NCBI RefSeq assembly: GCF_027921745.1
Contig: NC_079238.1
Span: 4,712,001-4,776,000, forward strand
Source: Schizosaccharomyces osmophilus
Lineage: Eukaryota > Ascomycota > Schizosaccharomycetes > Schizosaccharomycetales > Schizosaccharomycetaceae
Length of the DNA: 64,000 nt
Reading direction: 5' to 3'
Positions 10,153 to 20,151 of the stretch are shown here, in pieces. How positions within the stretch are numbered: the stretch's first letter is position 1; every line of letters begins with the position of its first letter. The notes beneath the pieces were generated by a model. That model was not told the DNA's origin. It saw only the letters and a program-made list of their open reading frames with translations, and searched no databases. Made by a program: the position numbers and the translations under genes.

Positions 10153-11872
10153 CCAATCAGTATATTATTGTACAGCTCTACTCAGACATGAAAAAAAATG
10201 AATTTTTCATTGAAATTTAATAAGTCAGTTTCCATTTCTGGTATATTGCTCTTTTAAACGCTAGATTAATTAACTCTATAAGCGCTAGCCATTCCCAGCC
10301 CAAGTCTTCCTAAGTGAAAATTTTGCTGGAAGAGCTAGAATATATGGTTTGTCAATATTCTCATTTAGTTCGCCAGGTTGTTACTATACATATCTCTCTC
10401 TGGTTATGTAGTAACTCGTTTGAAACCACGCTTTAAAACTTGAAAAATCAATAACCTTTGTATTTCACTTCGTCAAATGATGCGGAGTATTTTGCCGTGA
10501 CGTCATGTATATTACCAAAATATCCAATAATGTAGACAGAAGTTTTGCATACACAAATTTGGCACTTTGTTTACTTTGGTTAGCTTTTTAAAACAGGCTC
10601 ACAACAAAACTGTGGTAATAAAGGAAGGAACCATAATTCCGTAGATATTACCACCGAACTTCATAATGCCAGATTAAATACAAACAAAACACAACCTAGA
10701 TAGCTCATAGAATAATTAATAAAACCTGCATGTAACTCCATTCTAACAAACAATCTTTATTTTTGATACCACACTTCCAATATTATATGAATGAATTAAT
10801 TGAGTAATTAGTGCTATGAATAAGTGACTTTCGGTTGCTTTATATATTAGCAGGAAGGCTAATAAATTTAAATAGTAGAAAACTCTGGCTAAATGTACCA
10901 TCTATTAAACAAAAAGAGCCGACTTTATAAAATTTCCTCATATATATTGTTCATTATAGTCCGCCGAAGTTACGGCTAAAGCGATATTAATAAAGCATAT
11001 TCGCTATCGCTCGTATCAAAGCAAAGTAGACATGGAAAGAAGACAACTTTGCATCATTGAAACTTCAATAAGTCAGGTATGAAGCCGCAATACTGAGGCC
11101 ATCTAAATTTTAGCTAATTTTAAGAAACGTTGAAACTTGAAGATTGGCATAAAGATATCTTAGTCTACAACGTGAATTGTCATGGCATGAATTTGCTTTA
11201 CTTGAAAAAACTTAGAATCTTCTGTGGGGACTAGAAGTTTATATATGTTTACTGTTTAGATTTGATAAAAAAAGTAAATTTTTAAATGCAGTTATTTCTT
11301 ATAGAATCATTAGGGTGATGACCTGAATTACTTGACAGGAAATGGATTTCATTGCAACAGCCGTGTTAATAATATAAAGCTTCTGTTGCTTTAGCTGTTT
11401 AATTCGATGTTTAGTACTGGAATTTTGATTCTTCAATGAAAAACTAGTGTCAAGCGGGTTACTTCGTATTACAAAACAGTAATATATCTTAGTATACGTG
11501 GTAACAATGATATTAAAAAAGAAAAAGCGTAGTATAAGTAATCAAATAAGATGATAATATTATAGATCAACGCAGTACTGCGCAACAACGACTTATAGAA
11601 TGTTATTCGTTGTAGTAATGGTAATCTTAACATAGAGGTATGCTTCGTCTTTTTTAATACTTTCTATTTGCTTAAAGAGTTTGGAAACTAAAAATTTATT
11701 AAGGATCTAATATTTCACACCATAAGAGTTGAGGTTGAATAGGTAGTGTAATAATGATCTCAGGGAACACACAATTTATAACGTCTGCGGGCTGGTAGTC
11801 AAAGAATATTATCGCATTACGGTCGTAACAATTGTTGTCGAACAAAGTAATTCATGGATTTATTAGTTGCCC
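10153..11872. other. Gene-free region between the retroelement and first host gene
   Basis: No gene is supported in 1.7 kb. It contains a perfect CRE palindrome at 10498-10505 and a second copy of a 16-mer at 10585-10600. It probably marks the outer part of the silent mating-type domain; no tRNA or inverted boundary repeat is visible here. Confidence 0.65.
10498..10505. promoter_or_regulatory. CRE palindrome TGACGTCA (candidate Atf1-Pcr1 site)
   Basis: A perfect 8-bp ATF/CREB palindrome in gene-free DNA. In S. pombe, Atf1-Pcr1 sites in the silent mating-type region nucleate heterochromatin independently of RNAi. Here it is 1.4 kb from the nearest gene end, so an ordinary promoter role is less likely. 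Function is inferred. Confidence 0.5.
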
Positions 11873-12733
11873 CTAAGGCTTTCGACCTGAAGCGATGACT
11901 AAGCCAAGTTTGACAGCATACAAAGCCTTATCTTTAGTCAACTGCTTCACTTCAGGATTTGGGTTTGAAGTAGACTTATGATATTTAGCTTCATCAACCC
12001 ATACTTTAGTTTGAAATCCATCAGAAACGACAACATCTTTAAAACCGGTTTTTTCAAAGAGTTCGATATATTGTTGCTTTGTAAACCCGTTTGGATGACC
12101 GATACCATGACTAGCATGGAAATCCGCTGACATATTCCCGTGAAAACTTCCAGCGCCTCTCAGAAAATCAACCACGTATAGACGACCTGATGATTTCAAA
12201 CAGTCTTTTAGCTTTTTAGTAATGAAATCCACGTCTTTAATATGGTGGTAAGCCATAGAACAAACAGCAGCGTCATACTTTCCAGCAATTCGATCGTTAG
12301 GCTCTGTCTCTGATCTCAAATCCACGTGTTCAGCGTGAGCCTTTTCCTTTTTAACATTCAGAATCTGAAACTTGTGATTAAATTTGTCGACCATTGCTGG
12401 TGAAATATCGAGTCCAAGGATACTGTCACAATAAGGTGCCAAATGTTCGCTAATTAAGCCAGTTCCGCACGCAAAATCAAGCAAGCGAATGGTTTTGGAT
12501 TCCCAAAATTTATCAACATTTGTGAAGTGTTCATTAACATCTACTGAATCTTCACTGAACTGTTCATAGGAGGAGGCTTGGTCCAAATTAACAGCTGGGT
12601 TTGCTGATTCAGTAGAGAGTTGCAAAATCTTTTTGCTAATAATTTTTGTCACTGCCAACGTACTGGGATTGTCATACTCATGAGCCTTTTCGGCGTTGAA
12701 ATATCTTACATTCAAGTCGGTAATATTAGACAT
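11873..12733 (-). CDS. Class I SAM-dependent methyltransferase
   Basis: 286-aa methyltransferase of the UbiE/small-molecule type, probably soluble; its substrate cannot be read from sequence. Motif I is LLDFACGTGLISEHL (residues ~92-106), followed by the acidic loop of strand 2, ILGLDIS, and a post-motif CSMAYHHIKDVDF typical of the family's motif II region. The ATG at 12733 gives a start without signal peptide. It is the first host gene next to the silent mating-type DNA and is divergent from the HAD phosphatase gene. S. pombe has several such genes and I cannot assign a one-to-one name. Confidence 0.85.
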   Translation of the reverse strand: MSNITDLNVRYFNAEKAHEYDNPSTLAVTKIISKKILQLSTESANPAVNLDQASSYEQFSEDSVDVNEHFTNVDKFWESKTIRLLDFACGTGLISEHLAPYCDSILGLDISPAMVDKFNHKFQILNVKKEKAHAEHVDLRSETEPNDRIAGKYDAAVCSMAYHHIKDVDFITKKLKDCLKSSGRLYVVDFLRGAGSFHGNMSADFHASHGIGHPNGFTKQQYIELFEKTGFKDVVVSDGFQTKVWVDEAKYHKSTSNPNPEVKQLTKDKALYAVKLGLVIASGRKP

Positions 12734-13403
12734 CTTCAGAACCTTAAATAGTTGGAAAGCGTAGCGTAGTATAGGAAGAAAATGAAAAAAGATTGGTATA
12801 AATGCGTTTACAAAGATTGAAAATTATAGCTTAGTTTCAAATAAGTATAAAAAGTTTGGCTGTTGCTAGTACAACCAAATATTCATGAAGGTAATTTATA
12901 GGAATTCGCAACACGTCCATCGATTAAAGAATGTTATTCGATATGTTCGGACCTCTGTTTTGTGATAAATATTCAAACCAAATGGTTTCAAAAGGTTCTT
13001 TTAGTTTCCTTATTATTCTTTCTTTGTTTTTCAGTTGAAAAGTGTCCACAAAATACGACATAGCTACTTTTATGAACATATATTTCAAGCTTTAAGCTTG
13101 ATTACTTAGTGTGTTAATGAAAGATGTTAATTGCGCTACGAATACCATTCCATTCATAAAACATTAAGCATTACACTGGTTTCATTCACATTTTGTTGTC
13201 CAAAGTTCAATGTTTTTTCCCTTAAATACGGAAAGCATTGTTCAAAAATGTTTAGCTGTTAATCGCATCATCTTAACGTAGAACTTGAACCTTCCACAAA
13301 ATGATAGTGTAACAAAGGCAAACTTTAAGAGACTGCTACATGGTATAAAAACAGTTAATTATTTAGAAGAAAGACTCATTCGAAACCAAATACACAATTC
13401 GTT
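12734..13403. other. Divergent promoter region
   Basis: AT-rich 670 bp between the methyltransferase and HAD start codons. A TATAAAA box lies at ~13343-13349, about 55 bp upstream of the HAD ATG. Nothing else is distinctive. Confidence 0.6.
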
Positions 13404-14291
13404 ATGAAAGGTGAATCGGAATTGAATTTGCCCAGTGCCGACCAAATCAAGCTCATTGTATGCGATGTTGACGGGACATTGCTAGACAGAAACCATAATT
13501 TTCATGAACGAAATTATAGAGCATTAGAATATTTACGAAAACAGGATCCCGAATTACCTATCGTACTAGCGACTGGCCGGCAGCGTTCTTCTGTCAGTAA
13601 TATTCGAGAACCATTGGAATTGGATGCATTTCCGTGTATCCACCTGAATGGTTGCGTAGTATATAACCAGGGCGAATTATTTTCTCAAGTAGGACTTTCA
13701 AAAGAATTGGTGTACTCCATATTTTCAAATGTCTTGGAATATGATACTACGGCCGTATTGGCGTATGATCACAATATGGTATACCCATTGAAAAACGATT
13801 CCGAAAGCGGTGGTATTCGATTTCTGAAGGATGCTGGTGAAGTTCTTGGATTAGAGACTCCAGATAAAACTATCTTAGAACGAGTCATTTCTAATGAGCT
13901 ACCAGTAACCAAATTGGCAATTTATGAAAAGAACCATGAACGGTTCACTAAAATTAAGGAATCTCTCATGAGAAATGATCAGGAAGAATACACGGTAACT
14001 CAAAGTATGCCCTTTATAGTTGAAGTTATTCCTTCTTCTGCAAACAAAGCAACCGGGTTGACCAATATTTTGACCAAAATATATCCTCATATTCACCTAG
14101 ATGAAGTTTTAAGCTTTGGAGATGCTCAAAACGATGTTTGCGTGTTTGAGATTACCGGACATTCCGTCTGTATTCGCAATGGCATGCCTGCCGCCATTCA
14201 AGCAGCAAAGTATATCTCTAGTTCCCCAAACCATGAAGGTGCAGTTGGCGAAGTATTAGAGCATATTTACAAAATTCCTCCATATTACTGA
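13404..14291 (+). CDS. HAD-superfamily (Cof-type) sugar-phosphate/nucleotide-sugar phosphatase
   Basis: 295-aa Cof-like HAD hydrolase, cytosolic, that removes phosphate from sugar phosphates or related small molecules through an aspartyl-phosphate intermediate. Motif I is VCDVDGTLLDRN (residues ~19-30), with DxD nucleophile and general acid. Motif II is the threonine in LATGRQ, motif III the lysine near NKATGL, and motif IV FGDAQNDV. The C2-type cap between motifs II and III makes it Cof rather than phosphoserine phosphatase. S. pombe has a similar predicted nucleotide-sugar phosphatase. Single exon with an ATG 55 bp after a TATA box. Confidence 0.88.
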   Translation: MKGESELNLPSADQIKLIVCDVDGTLLDRNHNFHERNYRALEYLRKQDPELPIVLATGRQRSSVSNIREPLELDAFPCIHLNGCVVYNQGELFSQVGLSKELVYSIFSNVLEYDTTAVLAYDHNMVYPLKNDSESGGIRFLKDAGEVLGLETPDKTILERVISNELPVTKLAIYEKNHERFTKIKESLMRNDQEEYTVTQSMPFIVEVIPSSANKATGLTNILTKIYPHIHLDEVLSFGDAQNDVCVFEITGHSVCIRNGMPAAIQAAKYISSSPNHEGAVGEVLEHIYKIPPYY

Positions 14292-14739
14292 AGCCACTTA
14301 TTTTTACTTTATTGAGAGCAAAATTCGCTAATAACCCATATAGTGACATTCTTTCTCCATAAATATAGGTCGCTCCATGATGGACAAAATATAGAAATTT
14401 ACAGCTCACGAGAAAGTCGGATCAACAATGCCCGTTTTCTCTTCTCTACGTTTTGTTTGCATCTCACGCTCGCTGAATCAATAATTAACCATCAGATTCA
14501 TGTCTTTAGTGTATTCTCGCGTCAGAATTGAGAGTAACAAATTAGCATAGGATATTTCATTCACGTATGTATTTATTAAATTAAATTAAAAGATTAATAA
14601 AGTAAAAATTAAACTTTCGGTCATAGTTCCTTCCCCTTGTAAGAAGAAAATACTTCTAATCATTATAACATCAAACAAAATGTCTGGCGGAGATAGGCTT
14701 TGAATAAAAATCGGGCCACCAATAACTTGCTGGTATAAA
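14292..14739. other. Convergent intergenic region
   Basis: 448 bp between the 3' ends of the HAD gene and frp1. It is AT-rich with AATAAA-like signals (near 14595) and contains nothing else I can support. Confidence 0.6.
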
Positions 14740-16410
14740 TTAAATCTCTTCGTAATGTTGAAAAATATCAGCGTCCCATTTTTGTTGAGAAGTCACTTCC
14801 TTTTTCAAATGCTTCAAAAAGGCTTCAGAGCCGCATGCAGCTACTGTATTAGTTTTAGTGTCGGATAAACCATAGTGATCTTTGATATAGTTTTCTAAAT
14901 TAGGTTTTCCGTCACAGTATTGAACCAAATTGGAACCACTTGATTTCGATATTAAACGCTCTTTCACAGGATAGCTTGTGGTAAGATGACAATATATACG
15001 GACGGAGACCTGCTTTTGATCCAATGAATCCTCCAAAACTCTAGTAAATAAACTGAGTAACTTCAATGACCGACAAGACCATACAAAAGTGATATGAAGA
15101 GTATTCCCAGGCTTCAAAAGAAGATCCCTTAGGATAGGTAAGGTATAGGTAATGCCGACACCTCCAGCAGCTAGAAAAACATAAGCGTAATTCCTAAATG
15201 GATTTGAAACTGGTCCATAAGGTCCATCCAATAGAACAGTCATTTGTTTGGCTGATGCTGCAGAATTAGCATCTGAGTTTATTTCATTATCGGAGCTAGA
15301 TTCGTCCCGACCTGAGTGCCATTCGGAAATAACTATATCTGCATCGTTACTTGACTTGACTTTTTCAACTTCTCCACTTAGCGGATTGGTTGTGGAATTC
15401 ATTTTGTTGGCCAATCTCTGGGTAAATCCTTTACGAACAGCAACCACAAGCTCCACATAGTCGTCCGAAGGGCAGCTAGCAAGGGTAAAAGGATGGATTT
15501 GCCAAAAACTAAAACGAGGGATGCTTATAAAAACATGGCTGCCCGAAGACCATGGCAAAGAAAAGAAGGAGACTTTGGGTTTTTTTCCGCGTAAATAAAT
15601 AACGTTCTCTTCAATCATACTTACTTCAAATTTTGTTCTATTTATGAAGCTTCGCAGAATTCTACATCCACGATCAAACACGTAACAAGCAAGAGCCGCT
15701 TTCATATAGGGGACGCAGTGCCGATCATGATAATGGATGCATATGAGAAAACCAATGCTACATGCATGATGTAAAACAAAGAACCATTCATAAAACCTAC
15801 GTCGAAAAAACGGTAAAGCACTGACAATCATTATGACCATTAATCCCAAAATACCATATCCCCATCTGAACACAGGCTCAACTAACTTACGGTGCTTATG
15901 GCTGTCCTTTCCGATGTAAATAAGGCCGTGTATAACACCCAGCATAATAGCAAACTGAGATAGGCGGCGATGAACATAATTCATCTTTTCATGTGAGGTG
16001 AAAAGCATCAAAGAAAATGGATTGTTTTTTAGACTGAAAAAGTAAGAGATAAAAAAAAGCGCGGCAGCTAAAAAACCACATCTTCCTCCCACTGCAGTTG
16101 CGCTCCAATTTCCTTTCTCATGTTTAGGAGGTGTCTCTTTTCCAACGAATGGAACGGCAATTGCAAAAACAATGGGAACAGCAATTAGAGTCAAGATAAC
16201 TTTATTCGTTATTACATATAAATAAATGTTTCGAATTACCAAATAAACGCGCTCTACAGGAGAGGCATATGTCTTGGCGGAGCTGTCTCTTTTACGTGAT
16301 TTAAAATAAACCCTCGCAGTTTCTATAACATAAAGTCCAGAGAGAGCAAGTAAGCATCCAATAATTAAGCATATGGCAATGACTGCCCATTTATGCCCAG
16401 ATTTAATCAT
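14740..16410 (-). CDS. frp1: Plasma-membrane ferric-chelate reductase
   Basis: 556-aa NOX/FRE-family enzyme that passes electrons from NADPH through FAD and two hemes to extracellular Fe(III) chelates, supplying Fe(II) for uptake. Several transmembrane helices are visible from the N terminus (residues ~9-30, 70-90, then the FRE domain). Heme histidines lie in VHRRLSQF, GVIHGLIY, LHHAC and CIHYHDR. The FAD site is HPFTLAS and the NADPH region has DGPYG and AAGGVGITY, with WSCRS near the C terminus. Neighbour pcl1 downstream on the map matches my memory of the S. pombe frp1-pcl1 pair, which favours frp1 over frp2. Four extended GATA elements upstream fit repression by Fep1 in high iron. Confidence 0.9.
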   Translation of the reverse strand: MIKSGHKWAVIAICLIIGCLLALSGLYVIETARVYFKSRKRDSSAKTYASPVERVYLVIRNIYLYVITNKVILTLIAVPIVFAIAVPFVGKETPPKHEKGNWSATAVGGRCGFLAAALFFISYFFSLKNNPFSLMLFTSHEKMNYVHRRLSQFAIMLGVIHGLIYIGKDSHKHRKLVEPVFRWGYGILGLMVIMIVSALPFFRRRFYEWFFVLHHACSIGFLICIHYHDRHCVPYMKAALACYVFDRGCRILRSFINRTKFEVSMIEENVIYLRGKKPKVSFFSLPWSSGSHVFISIPRFSFWQIHPFTLASCPSDDYVELVVAVRKGFTQRLANKMNSTTNPLSGEVEKVKSSNDADIVISEWHSGRDESSSDNEINSDANSAASAKQMTVLLDGPYGPVSNPFRNYAYVFLAAGGVGITYTLPILRDLLLKPGNTLHITFVWSCRSLKLLSLFTRVLEDSLDQKQVSVRIYCHLTTSYPVKERLISKSSGSNLVQYCDGKPNLENYIKDHYGLSDTKTNTVAACGSEAFLKHLKKEVTSQQKWDADIFQHYEEI

Positions 16411-16614
16411 GTTTACCCAAAATTTATTTTAATGTTGATTATATAAGAATCGGTGATAACCCAAAGGAAAGGCAACTTTTGACGCTAAAAAGCTCTTGTG
16501 TAAAAAAGTGAAATTCTACATTCTTTTATACCTTTTTCTTTCCACAACAAAGAGTCTTCTCTTGCGACATTTTCACATTCTGGTGACACGATTTTTATCA
16601 ACGACCACTCAGCT

Positions 16615-16623
16615 TTATCAGAT
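16615..16623 (-). promoter_or_regulatory. Fep1-type extended GATA site 1
   Basis: TTATCAGAT on the + strand, that is ATCTGATAA on the coding strand of frp1, about 205 bp upstream of its ATG. It matches the extended iron-GATA consensus ATC(A/T)GATAA. Confidence 0.7.
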
Positions 16624-16687
16624 GGACCGGTTGTCCCATTATGCACCAAAAATATCAGATCAAAACTGACATGTTTTGCAGTTGAAA

Positions 16688-16696
16688 TTATCAGAT
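16688..16696 (-). promoter_or_regulatory. Fep1-type extended GATA site 2
   Basis: A second exact TTATCAGAT, about 278 bp upstream of frp1 and 73 bp from site 1. Closely paired sites are the usual arrangement for Fep1 repression. Confidence 0.7.
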
Positions 16697-17172
16697 GTAC
16701 CCGGTTTTATCCGATCATCACCGGCATGTGAAGAACACTGTTGCATCAATAGTAAAAATAGAAAAAAAAAGAAGAAATCGCGACTAAAAAGCACCAAATG
16801 TAAGCCTTTAATACCAAAAAGATGATTATATTTGCAAGTTAACCAATCTTCGGACACATTGAATCGGGGATACTTGAGGAGCATCAAGCTAAACGTTCCC
16901 TTTGTTAATAATGACTTTGTTGAAAACTATTGATATTTCGGAAATAACCGATGGTCCTAAATTGACAGCCTTTGATTAAAAATATAAGACTAAAAGGAAG
17001 CACATCGAAGAGAGTACAGCAAAGCGTCACTTAGCATTCTAAATGTAAATTTAACAATAAATGAGAGAAAACTTGCAAAAATTGGCATTATTTGTACCAT
17101 AGGTGTAGGGAATTATAATTCTTTAGCTTACAGACAAGATCTTGAATTAGCTTCGACTGCTGTGATCAAATA

Positions 17173-17211
17173 TTATCAGATTTTCTTATTTGAATAGAGT
17201 TAATCAGATAA
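17173..17211. promoter_or_regulatory. Fep1-type extended GATA sites 3 and 4
   Basis: TTATCAGAT at 17173-17181 and, in the opposite orientation, ATCAGATAA at 17203-17211. They lie 0.76-0.8 kb upstream of frp1 and past the 3' end of pcl1, so they may be a distal frp1 element. Confidence 0.55.
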
Positions 17212-17668
17212 TCCATAGACACTCCAACATTTTCATTCAAGCGATACAACGACGTCCAGCTTTAAAGTAAATTTTAAATTTTACTCGATCCATACTTCCA
17301 TAAAATGATGAGCGGCTCAAAAAATGGTACCGCAAGTCTTTTTTGAGTGCTTTCCGTTGAATGAGCAATCGTTGTCAGTATGCGCGAAATCCTACTGTAA
17401 TCGAGAAAAGAAGAACGTTGTAGACTACGCAGCACTTGAAATGGAACAGCAATTAGAAAAAAAAGAAAAAAGCCTGCTTTATTTACATATAGAAAATCGT
17501 CACAGATAACCAGATCAACCATAAAAAAAAGTCATATTTTTAACAAAAACCATCAGAAAGTGCTGTACGACATATTTTTCTCTAGCACCAAAAAAATAAA
17601 AATAAGCAAAAAAATAAATTTAAACAAAAGATTCAACAAAATAGACATTTTCGGATAGGGCCTTCCGA

Positions 17669-18376
17669 TTACGTTGGAGTTTCAAAAAACTTTCCTACTA
17701 AGGAAGTGACGGCCATAGCTATAACACCCAAAACGGTGACTCTGAATATAGCTCGCATTCTGTTGGCACCTCCAATCTGAGCGCCTACGATACCCAGGAA
17801 AGCGAGGAAAAAAAGAGTCGAAAAAGTCAAAATAAAGGTGACATGTTCTATAGGACTCAGGAGTGCTGTAATCAAAGGTAAAATCGCACCAGTTGAAAAT
17901 GCCCCAGCAGATGAAAGGGATGCTTGTAGCGGCTTTGCTATGGAATACATGTTGATGCCCAACTCGTCACGAGCATGTGCCTCTAAAGCATCATGTTCCA
18001 TAAGTTTGGTAGCTACTGTGCGAGCTAATTCTCGGTCCAACCCTCTCTTAATATAGACATTGGTTAACTCAATCACCTCTTCATCCCAGTGTTGTTCCAT
18101 CTCTTGTCTTTCTAAATCTAAATCCGCGGTTTCCAAGTCTGCCTGCGAACTGACAGAAACATATTCACCGGCAGCCATTGACAAAGCACCAGCAATTAAA
18201 CCAGAAACTCCTGTTAAAGCGATATTTCGTTGAGAGACTTCAGCAGACGAAACTCCAATCAATAAACCAGAGACAGACAGTATACCGTCATTGGCGCCCA
18301 GGACAGCGGCCCGTAACCAGCTGACATTGCCCATCGCATGCTTCTCCTTTGGTCTCGGTTGCAGCCAAGCAAACAT
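17669..18376 (-). CDS. pcl1: Vacuolar iron transporter, CCC1/VIT1 family
   Basis: 235-aa membrane protein that moves Fe(II) (and possibly Mn) into the vacuole for storage. Helices of the VIT fold are visible: [20 protein letters not shown] and [20 protein letters not shown] at the N-terminal half, then a soluble acidic metal-binding segment ([17 protein letters not shown], with further E and H residues), and three C-terminal helices. The conserved GANDGILS and MAAGEYVS motifs are intact. The start is the ATG at 18376; no ATG exists further upstream in frame. Its neighbour frp1 also handles iron. A CCAAT box ~175 bp upstream fits control by the Php complex, known for S. pombe pcl1. Confidence 0.92.
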   Translation of the reverse strand: MFAWLQPRPKEKHAMGNVSWLRAAVLGANDGILSVSGLLIGVSSAEVSQRNIALTGVSGLIAGALSMAAGEYVSVSSQADLETADLDLERQEMEQHWDEEVIELTNVYIKRGLDRELARTVATKLMEHDALEAHARDELGINMYSIAKPLQASLSSAGAFSTGAILPLITALLSPIEHVTFILTFSTLFFLAFLGIVGAQIGGANRMRAIFRVTVLGVIAMAVTSLVGKFFETPT

Positions 18377-19313
18377 TGTTAATGATAGATGATCGAAACG
18401 CAACCAAAATCAATTATACAAGAGAGCGAAAGAGATTGTATTTTGTATTTCACTTAGTAACAGTCCTTCTCAATAAGAATATGCCACCGTTTATGTTTAG
18501 GTTTGAAGAACTGCTGCTTCCGATTTTTTAAATTAATTGTAAGGTCTAAGATTGGCTTACTAAATGTCGATTTTTATAGCCCCGTTACTTTAACTTTGTT
18601 ACTTGGAGGAAGTAATATGACTTCCTCCTATGTTTATTTGTAACAAAAATTCGCGTTTTAAACACCCAGGTTCAAGGCTATTTCAAAGTATCTTTCTATA
18701 TTCTTTTTTAAATTCTATTTTTTTTTATTTACGTCCATTGCATTTACCGTCTTTTGTCATGCAATCTTCAAGTGGTACAAGGAAAAAACAAAAAAATAGA
18801 AGCGTTCTTGTACCACCGAAATGAAGTACTAAACAGAAGTTCTTTATGGTTGAGTGATTTAAAATAAGAATCATAATGGAAACGACTGGTGTTTACTGAA
18901 GAAATAAAAACTGAAATTGAGTTTTGGAGTAGACGAGAAAAATCCGCAAATCATCAAGTTGAATTCCTTGTTATTTCTTTCTAATGGAATCCTTTTTCTC
19001 TTGGTGTTTTATTTATTTATTTATTCGGCTGTATGATTTCTCTTTCAGTTAGTGTTCTTTTCATATAACTCCAAAGTGACATCATATCAAATCAAGGACG
19101 GTATTTAGTTTAATGATGCATTTCGGGGCCTGAGAACACAGTTCAAATCATTGTTGTACTGTGAGAAGTTGTTCAAGGCCAGTAGCAATGCAGTGTTTCC
19201 GTGATCAAGTTACATGACGGCCTGCGGTCGTTTAGTTATCTATATATGTGTATGTATACAGACATTTTAGCTCATCGTGTGTTCAAGAAGACTTTTGTAA
19301 AGATACTATATAT
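18377..19313. other. Divergent region between pcl1 and bioD
   Basis: About 0.94 kb with no gene. It contains the CCAAT box of pcl1 and T-rich tracts. A stretch of TA repeats (TATATATGTGTATGTATA near 19241) precedes bioD. The sequence reads as ordinary AT-rich yeast DNA with no bacterial-looking segment. Confidence 0.65.
18551..18555 (-). promoter_or_regulatory. CCAAT box upstream of pcl1
   Basis: ATTGG on the + strand gives CCAAT on the pcl1 strand, about 175 bp before its ATG. This is a candidate Php2/3/5 (with Php4) site for repression in low iron. A 5-bp match alone is weak; family knowledge of pcl1 regulation supports it. Confidence 0.4.
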
Positions 19314-19973
19314 ATGGGCAGTACACCAGTTCCCATATCCAGAAGAACAAGTATGAAATTATTCGTCACTGGAATTAGTACAGACGTAGGGAAGACAATT
19401 GTATCATCAATTCTCGTGGAATCCTTACAAGCGGATTACTGGAAACCCATTCAATCGGGTGATTTAGACAATTCAGATTCCCATAAAGTCCAAAGGTTGA
19501 TTAGCAACTCCAAAACCCATATTCATCCAAATACTTATGCCCTAAACACACCAGTTAGCCCTCATGTTGCTGCAGAGATCGACCATGTTACAGTTGATGT
19601 AAATCGCATTGTTCCCCCCAAAACCGAAAATCCTCACATGGTTATTGAGGGTGCAGGAGGAGTTTTTGTACCGTTGAACGATAACGATATGATCATTGAT
19701 TTAATTCATCCAGATTATAAGGTTGTTATCGTATCTAGAAATTATTTGGGAAGCATCAATCACACATTGTTGACCATCGACGCTCTTCGCAACAGAAACA
19801 TCTCAATCGCTGGCATCATATTTAGTGGAACAAAAAACCCTGAAACGGAAAGTTGGATCTTACAGTATTCTAAGCTTTGTTGTATCGGACGAGTAAACGA
19901 GGAGGGCACTTTTGATAAATCTTTGATCTCCAAATATGCCGAAATGTTTCATCCCAACATCATGAACCTATGA
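19314..19973 (+). CDS. bioD: Dethiobiotin synthetase, Bacteroidetes-like
   Basis: ATP-dependent carboxylase that closes the ureido ring of 7,8-diaminononanoate to make dethiobiotin, the penultimate step of biotin synthesis. The P-loop is GISTDVGKTIVSS, followed by WKPIQSGDLDNSDSH, the diaminopelargonate-binding TPVSPHVAA, and the catalytic-loop EGAGGVFVPL. From memory, this phrasing is characteristic of Flavobacteria-type BioD. Two starts are possible: ATG 19314 (219 aa, used here) or ATG 19353, which begins directly at MKLFVTG as bacterial proteins do. No intron. It lies 178 bp before bioA on the same strand. S. pombe has no such gene to my knowledge, so I infer horizontal gain. Confidence 0.93.
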   Translation: MGSTPVPISRRTSMKLFVTGISTDVGKTIVSSILVESLQADYWKPIQSGDLDNSDSHKVQRLISNSKTHIHPNTYALNTPVSPHVAAEIDHVTVDVNRIVPPKTENPHMVIEGAGGVFVPLNDNDMIIDLIHPDYKVVIVSRNYLGSINHTLLTIDALRNRNISIAGIIFSGTKNPETESWILQYSKLCCIGRVNEEGTFDKSLISKYAEMFHPNIMNL

Positions 19974-20151
19974 GCGGGCTTTACGAATATCTGTACTACC
20001 ATATACATAGTACTTTTATAGGTGAGAAAGAATGGAAAATTGAAAGCATTTAAGGAAATTACTTTACACTACAACACATTCAATAACAACAACCCTCATC
20101 CTTACCGTTCTTTAATTGTTTAGTTATCTGCAATTTTAAATAGTTTACTCA

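Larger units (their letters stand above)
16411..17668. other. frp1 upstream region with Fep1-type sites
   Basis: 1.26 kb between the frp1 start and the pcl1 stop. No gene is supported. It carries four exact ATCWGATAA elements, listed separately, plus simpler GATA cores (TTATC near 16596 and 16707). Confidence 0.75.

Noticed and set aside
5439-10157. Target-site duplication around the retroelement
   Set aside because: The five bases outside the two proposed ends (CTTGG and CCAAT) do not match as direct repeats, so no duplication is claimed.
13081-13110. AAGCTTGATT shared with 2930-2940 and ~1165
   Set aside because: Only ten bases are shared; too short to claim a repeat family.
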